A DNA stretch of 11,960 nucleotides, from the NCBI GenBank assembly GCA_030040115.1, contig JASHUH010000185.1:1-11960 (forward strand). Reading direction: 5' to 3'. A model generated the notes under the pieces. That model had not been told where the DNA came from. It did not search any database and worked only from the letters and a program-made list of their open reading frames with translations. Below, piece by piece: positions 1 to 6,662 of the stretch (positions are counted from its first letter, which is position 1; every line of letters begins with the position of its first letter). Source of the DNA: Acidobacteriaceae bacterium. GTDB taxonomy: Bacteria > Acidobacteriota > Terriglobia > Terriglobales > Acidobacteriaceae. A program made the position numbers and the translations under genes.

Positions 1-144
1 TTTAGCTACTTTGCCCGAACGCAGGCCGGCAACGACGCCGCTCCTCCTTCTGCTGGGCGCTCAAGCCGGGTACACAAAGGTCGATTTACTGGGACCGTCT
101 CGACGTTCGACCGAAATTGCAGGGCTCCCATAAAAAGAAGCGCC

Positions 145-315
145 CTACGGCCCCTTCTCCATCAGATCCTCGAGTTTGGGCTTGTATTTGGCCGCGCGCC
201 CGGCGCGCGGCTTGGGTTCGATCACGCGCCCGGGTTTGGGCTGGCCCACCCGTTCGCGGGCGTTCGCCTTGACCGCCTTGGCGGCTGAAAATCGGTTTGG
301 CTTGCGTTTCGCCAC
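145..315 (-). CDS. Small basic protein of unknown function (56 aa)
   Basis: This reading frame begins at a GTG (V-A-K-R-K-P-N-R-F-S) and stops at TAG. The product is 56 residues, rich in Lys, Arg, Pro and Ala, and almost free of cysteine and aromatic residues. It ends in a short acidic-amphipathic tail (KLEDLMEKGP). Codon choice is like that of the neighbouring genes: Lys is mostly AAG, and third positions are mainly G or C. No ATG lies in frame upstream before the coding region of the divergent gene, so GTG is the best start; no clear Shine-Dalgarno sequence precedes it. The gene diverges from the zinc-ribbon gene at 411. The composition would suit a nucleic-acid or ribosome-associated protein, but that is inference from charge alone. 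I do not recognise a named family. Being below usual length cut-offs, it is easily missed. Confidence 0.6.
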   Translation of the reverse strand: MAKRKPNRFSAAKAVKANARERVGQPKPGRVIEPKPRAGRAAKYKPKLEDLMEKGP

Positions 316-410
316 CGCAAGATCGAGTATGAAGGAAATCGGGCCCCGGCGATACCCCGCCGGGCGCAGAGCACGGAAGGAGTGACGAGAGCACAGGAGG
401 GCTGAACAGG

Positions 411-689
411 ATGGAGGAGCGGGATTTCTTCAACGAGACCACCGAGATGCGCAAGCACACCCTGGTTTGCCCCCGCTGCGGGCAGGCCGGCGAATACACC
501 GTCACCTGGGTGGTCCGCCGCAAGCGCGCTCAGCTCCCCCGCGGGGCCGACGAACGCGACCGGGCGCGCTTCGCCAAAGCGCAATCCTACATGGTAAGAC
601 GCGATGACAAGCTCGCCTGCGCCAATCTCCGCTGCCGCAAGCCCTTTGAAATTACCACCCTCCAGTCGCTGGCCTTTCTCATGGAGTGA
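411..689 (+). CDS. Four-cysteine zinc-ribbon-like small protein
   Basis: The 92-residue product has two cysteine pairs: CPRC at residues 20-23 and CANLRC at 70-75. This gives the spacing C-x2-C-x46-C-x4-C, which could bind one structural zinc ion. Between the pairs is a strongly basic stretch (residues 36-66, with RRKR and several Arg/Lys). There is no signal peptide or membrane segment, so it is probably cytoplasmic. The start is supported by an AGGAGG sequence about ten bases upstream of the ATG. It diverges from the small basic gene at 145-315 and is separated by 235 bp from the next plus-strand gene. The family looks conserved but uncharacterised. A role in nucleic-acid binding is only inferred from the ribbon-like cysteines and basic linker. 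That it is a gene is fairly certain; its function is unknown. Confidence 0.8.
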   Translation: MEERDFFNETTEMRKHTLVCPRCGQAGEYTVTWVVRRKRAQLPRGADERDRARFAKAQSYMVRRDDKLACANLRCRKPFEITTLQSLAFLME

Positions 690-820
690 TTCTCGTGACT
701 CTCATGACTTATGGATCGGTTCTCAAGGATCGACCGCGGTCGCTTTCCGCAACCAGCGCTCGGGCCGCCTCGAAGCCGCGTTCTCGACCCGTTCTGGTCC
801 GCCTTGCGGCCTCGCCTGGC

Positions 821-850
821 TTGACGTGGCGGAATCTACTGGCGCATAGC
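821..850 (+). promoter_or_regulatory. Possible sigma-70-type promoter upstream of membrane protein gene
   Basis: TTGACG (821-826, five of six to the -35 consensus) is followed after 18 bases by CATAGC (845-850), which fits the -10 consensus poorly. It lies in the 235-bp gap after the zinc-ribbon gene and about 75 bases before the ATG at 925. I see no other convincing feature in this gap; short frames within it lack ribosome binding sites. The call rests mainly on the -35 box and is weak. Confidence 0.25.
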
Positions 851-924
851 TGGTCCCATGTGATTGAATCGAATCGAGGCGCACGGGCGCGGAGGTCACC
901 ATCGGGCCCGGCGAGAAGATCGCG

Positions 925-1203
925 ATGCCCAATTTCCTGCTTCCCCCCGAAGAGCGCAATCTCACCCCTGACCAGGTCGAGGCCCTCGATAAGCGCCGCC
1001 ATCTCGGTCACACCTTTCTCGTCATCGCCGGCCAGTTCGCCATTATCGCCACGGTCCTGTTGCTCTGGGCCGGCCAGGATCTGCAATACTCGCCAGGTTG
1101 GGACCACCCCATGGCCTACTATCTCTTTCTGTGCGTGTTCCTTCTGGTTGTCTTTGCCATCGCCGGCATGGTGCTGCGCAGAGGAACCCCACGCATTGAC
1201 TGA
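925..1203 (+). CDS. Small two-helix inner-membrane protein
   Basis: The 92-residue product has a polar N-terminal segment (residues 1-28, with PPEERNLTPDQ), a first hydrophobic helix at about 29-50, a short polar loop (51-63) and a second hydrophobic helix at about 64-85. It ends in a positive tail (LRRGTPR). Such a hairpin probably sits in the cytoplasmic membrane with both ends in the cytoplasm, by the positive-inside rule. The ATG at 925 is the only normal start after the in-frame stop upstream; the preceding GGCGAGAAG is a weak ribosome binding site. The moaA ATG follows 56 bases later on the same strand, so the two may be co-transcribed. I do not recognise a named family and propose no function. 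Confidence 0.75.
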   Translation: MPNFLLPPEERNLTPDQVEALDKRRHLGHTFLVIAGQFAIIATVLLLWAGQDLQYSPGWDHPMAYYLFLCVFLLVVFAIAGMVLRRGTPRID

Positions 1204-1259
1204 CCCGCGGCCCGGGCGGATGCAGGACGACGCAAAACGGTATAGGCTTGAAGTTGCCG

Positions 1260-2297
1260 ATGGTCGCTGCTTCCCTTACCGCCTCATCTACCGTGGCGTC
1301 CCATGCGCGGCTCACCGATAGCCATGGTCGCGTCATCCACGATCTGCGCGTCTCCATCACCGACCGCTGCAATTATAAGTGCGTTTACTGCCGCACCGGC
1401 GAAGAGGGCGCCCAGTATCCCGAACTAGCCATCGAAGAGTATCTACGCCTGATCCGGCTGTTCGTCGACCTCGGCATCACGAAGGTTCGGCTCACGGGTG
1501 GCGAGCCACTGCTGCGCCACGGGCTTGTGGATATGGTGCGGCAATTGGCGCGCATGCGCACCTTGTGGGACGAGCCGCTCGATCTGGCGCTGACCACGAA
1601 TGGCCATCTGCTGGATTCCCTGGCCACCCCCCTCAAAACCGCCGGCCTCAACCGCGTCACGGTGAGCATGGACGCAGTGGATGCCGGGGTATTCGAGCGC
1701 ATCACGCGCATTGCTGGCAGCCACAAGACGGTTCTGGGCGGCATCCGCGCGGCGCGCGCCGCGGGGCTGACCCCGCTTAAGATCAACTGCGTGCTACTGC
1801 GCGGCTTCAACGAGGACCAAATCGAGGGCTTCGCCCGCTTTGCGCGAGAAGAGGGAGTGGTGGTGCGGTTCATCGAGTTCATGCCCCTCGAAGAGGGGCG
1901 GCTATGGTCGCCGGAGATCGTGGTTCCGCTGGCCGAAATTGTAGAGCGCATCGGCCGCGTGCTGCCGCTCGTCGAACTGCCGCCATGGGAAGCCAGCGAG
2001 ACGGCCCGCCGCTATACCTTTTCCGACGGCCGGGGTGAAATTGGCGTGATTGCGCCTGTGACGCGGGCCTTCTGCGGCGCCTGCAGCCGGGTTCGCCTCA
2101 CCTCGGACGGCAAAATCCGCACCTGCCTGTTTTCCCAGGTGGAGCACGATCTGTACGGCCGGATGCGCGCAGGAGCAAGCGACGAGGAGTTGCGGACATA
2201 CATCTTCCGCACTGTGCAGGGGAAGGAAGCGCGGCATCACATCGGCGAGCCGGGATTTCTCAAGCCTTCGCGCTCCATGGTGCACATCGGCGGATGA
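1260..2297 (+). CDS. moaA: GTP 3',8-cyclase MoaA (molybdenum cofactor synthesis)
   Basis: MoaA is a radical-SAM enzyme that, with MoaC, converts GTP to cyclic pyranopterin monophosphate, the first step of molybdopterin synthesis in the cytoplasm. From the ATG at 1260 the product has 345 residues, a normal family length. The N-terminal 4Fe-4S motif CNYKCVYC gives Cys37, Cys41 and Cys44, followed by the SAM-binding LTGGEPLLR segment. The C-terminal cluster motif FCGACSRVRL with a third Cys (RTCLFS) is complete. The protein ends in Gly-Gly, the tail known in this family to reach into the active site. A TTG at 1248 would add four residues; the ATG is preferred, though no good Shine-Dalgarno sequence precedes either. 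No other moa, moe or molybdoenzyme gene is in the window, so it stands apart from its pathway. Identity is secure. Confidence 0.95.
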   Translation: MVAASLTASSTVASHARLTDSHGRVIHDLRVSITDRCNYKCVYCRTGEEGAQYPELAIEEYLRLIRLFVDLGITKVRLTGGEPLLRHGLVDMVRQLARMRTLWDEPLDLALTTNGHLLDSLATPLKTAGLNRVTVSMDAVDAGVFERITRIAGSHKTVLGGIRAARAAGLTPLKINCVLLRGFNEDQIEGFARFAREEGVVVRFIEFMPLEEGRLWSPEIVVPLAEIVERIGRVLPLVELPPWEASETARRYTFSDGRGEIGVIAPVTRAFCGACSRVRLTSDGKIRTCLFSQVEHDLYGRMRAGASDEELRTYIFRTVQGKEARHHIGEPGFLKPSRSMVHIGG

Positions 2298-2420
2298 ATG
2301 CAACTCTGCTTCGCGCTTTGGAAGTAAAGTTCGCCCGGATCGCGCTGACACTCGATCTGCCGGCACAGTTCGGCGTGACAAAATAGTCTCAAAGAGTCCC
2401 CCAAAAGAAGGGGTCCGAAG

Positions 2421-3443
2421 ATGACCAACGAGACGGAAGGACGAATCCCGCTCGCGGATCTGCATGTTTTCCATCAATTGGCCCGCTCGCTCACCTCGAG
2501 CTTCGACCGGGACACCATTCTGCGCACCATTCTGGATCACATGGAGCGCATCGTCCACGCCGAATTATGGGCGTTGCTGATGCTCGACGAGGCGACGCAG
2601 GAACTTTATTACGCGATTGCCGCCGGCGCGGAGCAGTCAAGCCTCCGCGACCTGCGCGTGAAGGTCGGCGAAGGCGTGGCTGGTTGGGTGGTCGAGCACG
2701 GTGAAACTCTGATTGTCCCCGAGGCCGAGGAGGACCCGCGGGTGCGCGCCATGGGTGGCAAGCCGCGCTCGGTGCGCTCGGTGATCGCCATGCCCCTGCG
2801 CGGACGCAAGGGCACCCACGGTGCGATCGAAATCTTCAATCCGCGACCCGAGCAGATGACCGATTACACCATCGCGTTTCTGCACATTCTGGCGGACCAC
2901 GCCGCCATCGCCATTGAAAACGCCAACGACGTGGCGCGCATTCAGCAGCTCACCATCACCGACGACACAACGGGGCTCTATAATGTCCGGCATCTGTATG
3001 ACGTACTGGGCCGCGAGCTGGCGCGCTGCGCCTCGAGGCGCCTGCCGGTGAGTTTGGCTTTCCTTGACCTGGATCGTTTCAAGATGGTGAACGATGTCCA
3101 CGGGCATCTGATCGGCAGCGAACTGCTGGCCCGCACCGGCCAGCGTTTGCAGGAATTAAACCGCAAACAGGACTGGTGCTTCCGTTATGGAGGCGACGAA
3201 TTCGTCATCCTGATGCCGGAAACCGGCGCCACGGCGGCCCTCAAGCAGGCCCTGAACCTGCACCGTGCTTTAATGCAGACCCGATTCCGGATGAAGAATG
3301 GATTGGAATTGTGCGTAAGCGCGAGTGTCGGCCTGGCGACCTCCCCTGACGACGGCCTCACGCTCCATACCATCATCGGCATAGCCGACGCGCGCATGTA
3401 CGCCGTGAAAGGCAACGGCCGGGGACAGGTGCGCGGAACCTGA
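2421..3443 (+). CDS. GAF-GGDEF diguanylate cyclase with intact I-site
   Basis: The predicted enzyme joins two GTP molecules to make the second messenger c-di-GMP. It has 340 residues. A GAF sensor domain covers about residues 18-170 (VGEGVAGWVVEHG is typical). A short helical linker leads to a GGDEF domain at about 178-337. The catalytic signature GGDEF is at 257-261, with the DDTTGLYN entry motif at 181-188 and the metal-binding LDLDRFK segment at 215-221. Arg248 and Asp251 form an RxxD inhibitory I-site at the usual distance before GGDEF, so product feedback inhibition is likely. There is no signal peptide or membrane helix, so the GAF domain probably senses a cytoplasmic ligand, which is unknown. 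AAGGGG lies about eight bases before the ATG. The gene sits between moaA and cysS with gaps of 123 and 150 bp, so it may be a separate unit. Confidence 0.92.
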   Translation: MTNETEGRIPLADLHVFHQLARSLTSSFDRDTILRTILDHMERIVHAELWALLMLDEATQELYYAIAAGAEQSSLRDLRVKVGEGVAGWVVEHGETLIVPEAEEDPRVRAMGGKPRSVRSVIAMPLRGRKGTHGAIEIFNPRPEQMTDYTIAFLHILADHAAIAIENANDVARIQQLTITDDTTGLYNVRHLYDVLGRELARCASRRLPVSLAFLDLDRFKMVNDVHGHLIGSELLARTGQRLQELNRKQDWCFRYGGDEFVILMPETGATAALKQALNLHRALMQTRFRMKNGLELCVSASVGLATSPDDGLTLHTIIGIADARMYAVKGNGRGQVRGT

Positions 3444-3448
3444 ATCGC

Positions 3449-3468
3449 ATGGCTTGCCGCATAGCCAT
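3449..3468 (+). terminator. Possible hairpin terminator after the diguanylate cyclase gene
   Basis: A perfect six-base inverted repeat (ATGGCT at 3449-3454 and AGCCAT at 3463-3468, eight-base loop) begins six bases after the stop codon. It is followed by a pyrimidine-rich stretch, but not by a clean run of T. The position suits a terminator; the short stem and missing T tract make the call weak. Confidence 0.25.
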
Positions 3469-3482
3469 CCATTTCCCGCTGC

Positions 3483-3488
3483 TAGAAT
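3483..3488 (+). promoter_or_regulatory. Possible -10 box for cysS
   Basis: TAGAAT (five of six to the -10 consensus) lies in the 150-bp gap before cysS, about 105 bases from its ATG and just after the possible terminator hairpin. No good -35 hexamer is at the usual distance. If used, transcription would begin near 3495 and leave a leader of roughly 100 bases. Confidence 0.3.
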
Positions 3489-3593
3489 CGAACCAGCCGC
3501 AACCCGGCCATTTCACCTGTTGTACGCCCTACGCGCTTCTGCGGCTCGGGACCATTGAGCGCACTGGGAGCCGCTCTCAAGTCTTAACTGCCG

Positions 3594-5072
3594 ATGACTC
3601 TCCGTCTTTTCAATACCCTGACCGGACAAATCGAGCCGCTCGTTCCCGCCGATGGCGAGGTGCTGCGCATGTACGCCTGCGGTCCAACGGTTTACGACTA
3701 CGGTCATATCGGTAACTTCCGCACCTTTCTGCAGATCGACGTTTTGCGCCGCTTTCTCCATCTCACCGGGGTCCCGGTGCGCCACGTCATGAACATTACC
3801 GACGTGGATGATAAGATCATCCGCAACGCGGCGCAGGCTGCCGTCCCGATCAGCCAGTACACGGCTCAATATGAGCAGGCATTTTTCGAAGACCTGGAAG
3901 CTCTTCGCATCGAACGGCCGGAAGTGTTGCCTCACGCCACTGACCATATTCCCCGCATGGTGGCGCTGGTTGAAAAGCTGGCGGCTGCGGGAGCCGCGTA
4001 CCGAACCGAAGACGGAAGCTGGTATTTCCGCCTGTCGGCATTTCCCGAGTACGGCAAGCTCAGCAAGAAAGATTTGACCGGCATTGCCGACGGCGCGCGC
4101 GTGGACGTGGACGAATACGAAAAGGATTCGGCGCGCGATTTCGCGTTGTGGAAAGCGGCCAAACAGGGCGAAACTTCGTGGGATACGGCGATCGGGCGCG
4201 GTCGGCCCGGCTGGCACCTCGAGTGCTCCGCGATGTCGATGGAGTGCCTGGGCGAGAGCTTCGATCTGCATGCGGGCGGCGAAGACCTGATGTTTCCCCA
4301 CCACGAAAATGAGATCGCCCAAAGCGAGACGGCCACTCATAAGCCGTTTGTGCGGCATTGGATGCATGTGCGCTTTCTGCTCGTCGAGGGACGCAAGATG
4401 TCCAAGAGCGAAGGCAACTTCTTCACCATTCGCGACCTGCTTTTGAAGGGCTACAAAGCCTCCGCGATCCGGTTGGCGCTGATCTCGGTGCCCTACCGCC
4501 ATCAGCTGAACTTCACTTTTCAGGGACTCACCGAGGCCACGGGCGCGATTGACCGTTTGCGCACCTTTCGCCGCCGACTCGTGGATACGTTCTTCCCGCC
4601 TGGCGAGAACGCGCAGATGCAGGAAGCGGCGCGCAACGCCAGGGCCGAATATATGGCGGCATTGGCCAATGACCTGAATACCGCGGAGGCGCGGGCGCCC
4701 ATCTTCGATCTGGTGCGCGCCGCCAATTCAGCTATCGATCAGGGACAGTTTTTGGCTGCCGATAGCGAGGCGATTTTGGCGGTTCTGAAAGATTTTGACG
4801 CCGTTTTCGACGTGCTTGAGGACCGCGATGCCGGGCCTACCGAACGGGCTTTGGCTTGGGCCGAGCAGGTGGGCCGCTTCGACGACGTAGCGCCCGAGTT
4901 GCTGGCGCGCCAGTCGCTCACCGACGAGGCTATTGCGGCGCTGGTGGCCGAGCGCACCCAGGCCAAGCGGCAGCGCGACTTCGCGCGCGCCGACCAGATT
5001 CGCAACCAACTGGCGCAGCGGGGCGTGATCATTGAAGACTCGAAGGACGGCGTGCGCTGGAAGCGGAAATGA
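3594..5072 (+). CDS. cysS: Cysteinyl-tRNA synthetase
   Basis: This class I aminoacyl-tRNA synthetase attaches cysteine to tRNA-Cys in the cytoplasm. The 492-residue product is slightly longer than the E. coli enzyme. The HIGH-type motif reads HIGN at residues 38-41 and KMSKS is at 268-272. The zinc site that selects cysteine is complete by alignment with the E. coli enzyme: Cys29, Cys211, His236 and Glu240. The helical C-terminal region (about 345 onward) that binds the tRNA stem and anticodon is present, and the protein ends in the common basic tail (RWKRK). The ATG gives the expected start MTLRLFNTLT, but no clear Shine-Dalgarno sequence precedes it. A small gene begins 53 bases after the stop and may be read through. 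Identity is secure. Confidence 0.97.
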   Translation: MTLRLFNTLTGQIEPLVPADGEVLRMYACGPTVYDYGHIGNFRTFLQIDVLRRFLHLTGVPVRHVMNITDVDDKIIRNAAQAAVPISQYTAQYEQAFFEDLEALRIERPEVLPHATDHIPRMVALVEKLAAAGAAYRTEDGSWYFRLSAFPEYGKLSKKDLTGIADGARVDVDEYEKDSARDFALWKAAKQGETSWDTAIGRGRPGWHLECSAMSMECLGESFDLHAGGEDLMFPHHENEIAQSETATHKPFVRHWMHVRFLLVEGRKMSKSEGNFFTIRDLLLKGYKASAIRLALISVPYRHQLNFTFQGLTEATGAIDRLRTFRRRLVDTFFPPGENAQMQEAARNARAEYMAALANDLNTAEARAPIFDLVRAANSAIDQGQFLAADSEAILAVLKDFDAVFDVLEDRDAGPTERALAWAEQVGRFDDVAPELLARQSLTDEAIAALVAERTQAKRQRDFARADQIRNQLAQRGVIIEDSKDGVRWKRK

Positions 5073-5125
5073 GCGAATTTCGGGTAAACTTGAGAGAACG
5101 GGATCGAAATTGCGATGGTGATTGT

Positions 5126-5227
5126 ATGGAATTTGAGATCGTATTTGATCGCAACGGCGAGGAAATTGGCCCGAAGATGCTTTCGAAGATCGCCAAGCGG
5201 ACCGGCCTGAAACCAGAGGATCTCTAA
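5126..5227 (+). CDS. Mini-protein of 33 residues between cysS and the DUF4337 gene
   Basis: The frame begins MEFEIVFDRNGEEIGPKM and ends in KPEDL before TAA. It shows normal codon use for this window (AAG, ATC, GCC, CGG, CTG) and a mixed charged, soluble composition. GGTGA lies five bases before the ATG and can serve as a ribosome binding site. The stop is five bases before the ATG of the DUF4337 gene, a spacing that suggests translational coupling in one mRNA. An in-frame TTG at 5090 would give a longer form but has no advantage. A second ATG frame in the same stretch (from 5114) gives an Arg-rich product with poor codon use and was not chosen. I do not recognise a family. Whether it is expressed is uncertain. 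Confidence 0.5.
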   Translation: MEFEIVFDRNGEEIGPKMLSKIAKRTGLKPEDL

Positions 5228-5232
5228 TTCCC

Positions 5233-5778
5233 ATGGAAGCCACTGAAGCACAAGAATTGCAGGAACACGCCGAGCACGGCTCACGTGAGTCGGCGATGCG
5301 CCCGGTAGCATTCACCATGAGCGTGCTGGCGGTGTTGGTGGCCGTGACCACGGTGCTCGGACACCGCACCCATACCGAGGCTGTGCTGACCCAGAACAAG
5401 GCTACCGACCAGTGGAATTATTACCAGGCGCACAAAATCCGCTCCAACGATACGGAGCTTACCGCCGATCTGCTGGGGGTTGTGGCGCTGTCAGATCCGG
5501 CTGCGGCGGATAAGGTCAAAAAAGCCTACGCCGACCATCAGGCCAAATGGGCCGCCGAGCTCAACGACGCGCAAGCCAAAGCCGAGACGCTCGAGGCCCA
5601 GGTGCGCAGCGCGGAAGCACGCGCCGGCCGTTTTGATTTCGCCGAGGCGCTCTTAGAGATTGCCCTGGTCATCACCTCGGTCACCCTGCTCACGCGCAGC
5701 CGGGCCTACTGGTATTTCGGAATGGTCTTTGCGCTGGCCGGGATTCTCTCGGCGGCCTCATCCTTTCTCTTCAAATAG
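5233..5778 (+). CDS. DUF4337 family membrane protein
   Basis: The 181-residue product matches my recollection of the DUF4337 family. A short acidic cytoplasmic N-terminus is followed by a first membrane helix (about residues 24-43), then the family's characteristic TEAVLTQNKATDQWNYYQAH segment (48-67). A long Ala/Lys/Glu-rich helix (about 90-132) is probably a coiled coil. Two closely spaced membrane helices (about 136-154 and 159-179) close the protein. The central region thus probably forms a domain outside the membrane, anchored at both ends. The biochemical function of the family is unknown. The gene follows the 33-residue frame by five bases, and probably shares an mRNA with it and perhaps with cysS. 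A typical strong ribosome binding site is lacking, which fits translational coupling. Confidence 0.85.
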   Translation: MEATEAQELQEHAEHGSRESAMRPVAFTMSVLAVLVAVTTVLGHRTHTEAVLTQNKATDQWNYYQAHKIRSNDTELTADLLGVVALSDPAAADKVKKAYADHQAKWAAELNDAQAKAETLEAQVRSAEARAGRFDFAEALLEIALVITSVTLLTRSRAYWYFGMVFALAGILSAASSFLFK

Positions 5779-5842
5779 CTCCTCGCGGCTTTCGCGAAGC
5801 GCATCTGACATGGTGGTAGACTGCAAGCGAAAGAGGGCGGCC

Positions 5843-6475
5843 ATGAAGGTTTTGGGGTTCGCTGCGCTCCTCGTATTTTCGGCTGCGGGGCTGGGAGCTC
5901 AGACCTCCGTGATACAAGTCCACTCGAGCGAACTGGGATTCAGTTACAGCTTGCCGTCGGACTGGGAGACGGTGGATCCGCAACCGAACTTGCCGGCAGT
6001 CAAGCAGGAGGGCGCCCAGAACGCGGCCAGCGACGAGGAAAAGAAGGGTATCGCCTGCGTTCAGGTCGCTTTATCGGCGCGGCACGGCGTCAGCGCAATC
6101 GTGGTGGTTGCGTTGCCATTCGATTGCTACGGCCAGACGATGACAGCCAATGAACTGCCTGGTTTTGGCGAAGGCGCCGCGGAGGGGCTGAAGCAAACCT
6201 TCGATGTCGAGCATCCGGCCGTTGGCGCATACAAGCTGGGCGACCACCCGATGTGGATCGAACGCGCCTCGGGTACGCCCAAGGGGCGCATCGGGCCGGC
6301 TTATACGGTGGAGATCGCCTGCACCCTGCTCACCAAGGCCGCCATATGCTGGATGACGATGGCCGCCGACGCCGACGATCTTCACGCTTTTGAGCACAGC
6401 GCCGTCAAGCTGGACGGCTCTACTGCTCCCTCCCTCGTGCCCCGCAACGCTTTCGAAAAACAGCCGCAACCGTGA
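5843..6475 (+). CDS. Secreted protein of unknown function with four cysteines
   Basis: The 210-residue product starts with a clear signal peptide: a Lys at position 2, a hydrophobic core (LGFAALLVFSAAGL), and a likely cleavage near GAQ-TS at residues 20-21. The mature part begins with a segment (GFSYSLPSDWETV, 32-44) of the kind seen in PsbP/DcrB-like folds. That resemblance is short and only suggestive. Cys72, Cys95, Cys160 and Cys169 could form two disulfides after export. The chosen ATG has AAGAGGG five bases upstream, which decides it over in-frame starts overlapping the previous gene (the frame is open back to 5660). It lies 64 bp after the DUF4337 gene on the same strand and converges on malate synthase. 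Export is well supported; function is unknown. Confidence 0.8.
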   Translation: MKVLGFAALLVFSAAGLGAQTSVIQVHSSELGFSYSLPSDWETVDPQPNLPAVKQEGAQNAASDEEKKGIACVQVALSARHGVSAIVVVALPFDCYGQTMTANELPGFGEGAAEGLKQTFDVEHPAVGAYKLGDHPMWIERASGTPKGRIGPAYTVEIACTLLTKAAICWMTMAADADDLHAFEHSAVKLDGSTAPSLVPRNAFEKQPQP

Positions 6476-6662
6476 AGAAGTTCGGGCGCCACCCTTTCCC
6501 ATGTAACCCTTGCAATCCAATTGAGGTGGCGATTCTTTGTTGGATGGACCCGGCTTGGGTGTACAGCAGATGGAGAAGCGCTCTAGGCGGGCGAAGGCCT
6601 CCTCGAACTGGACGCAGGCATCGGAACCTTCGCGTACTCAGGCCACGCGCCTGCATTCTCCG

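Noticed and set aside
6..131. Minus-strand frame of 41 residues (MGALQFRSN...) and open plus-strand frames in the first 144 bases
   Set aside because: No ribosome binding site and no recognisable family. Frames are open in several directions because of the high GC content. I see nothing that can be supported in this stretch.
711..824. Plus-strand 37-residue frame (MDRFSRIDRG...) after the zinc-ribbon gene
   Set aside because: No ribosome binding site, a Pro/Arg-rich composition typical of GC-rich non-coding frames, and no coupling with neighbours.
686..1321. Long plus-strand frame of 211 codons across the membrane protein gene
   Set aside because: It overlaps the better-supported membrane protein frame and the moaA start, and its Ser/Arg/Pro-rich product looks like an out-of-frame reading.
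3513..4502. Minus-strand frame of 329 codons opposite cysS
   Set aside because: It is antisense to cysteinyl-tRNA synthetase, whose HIGH, KMSKS and zinc motifs are complete.
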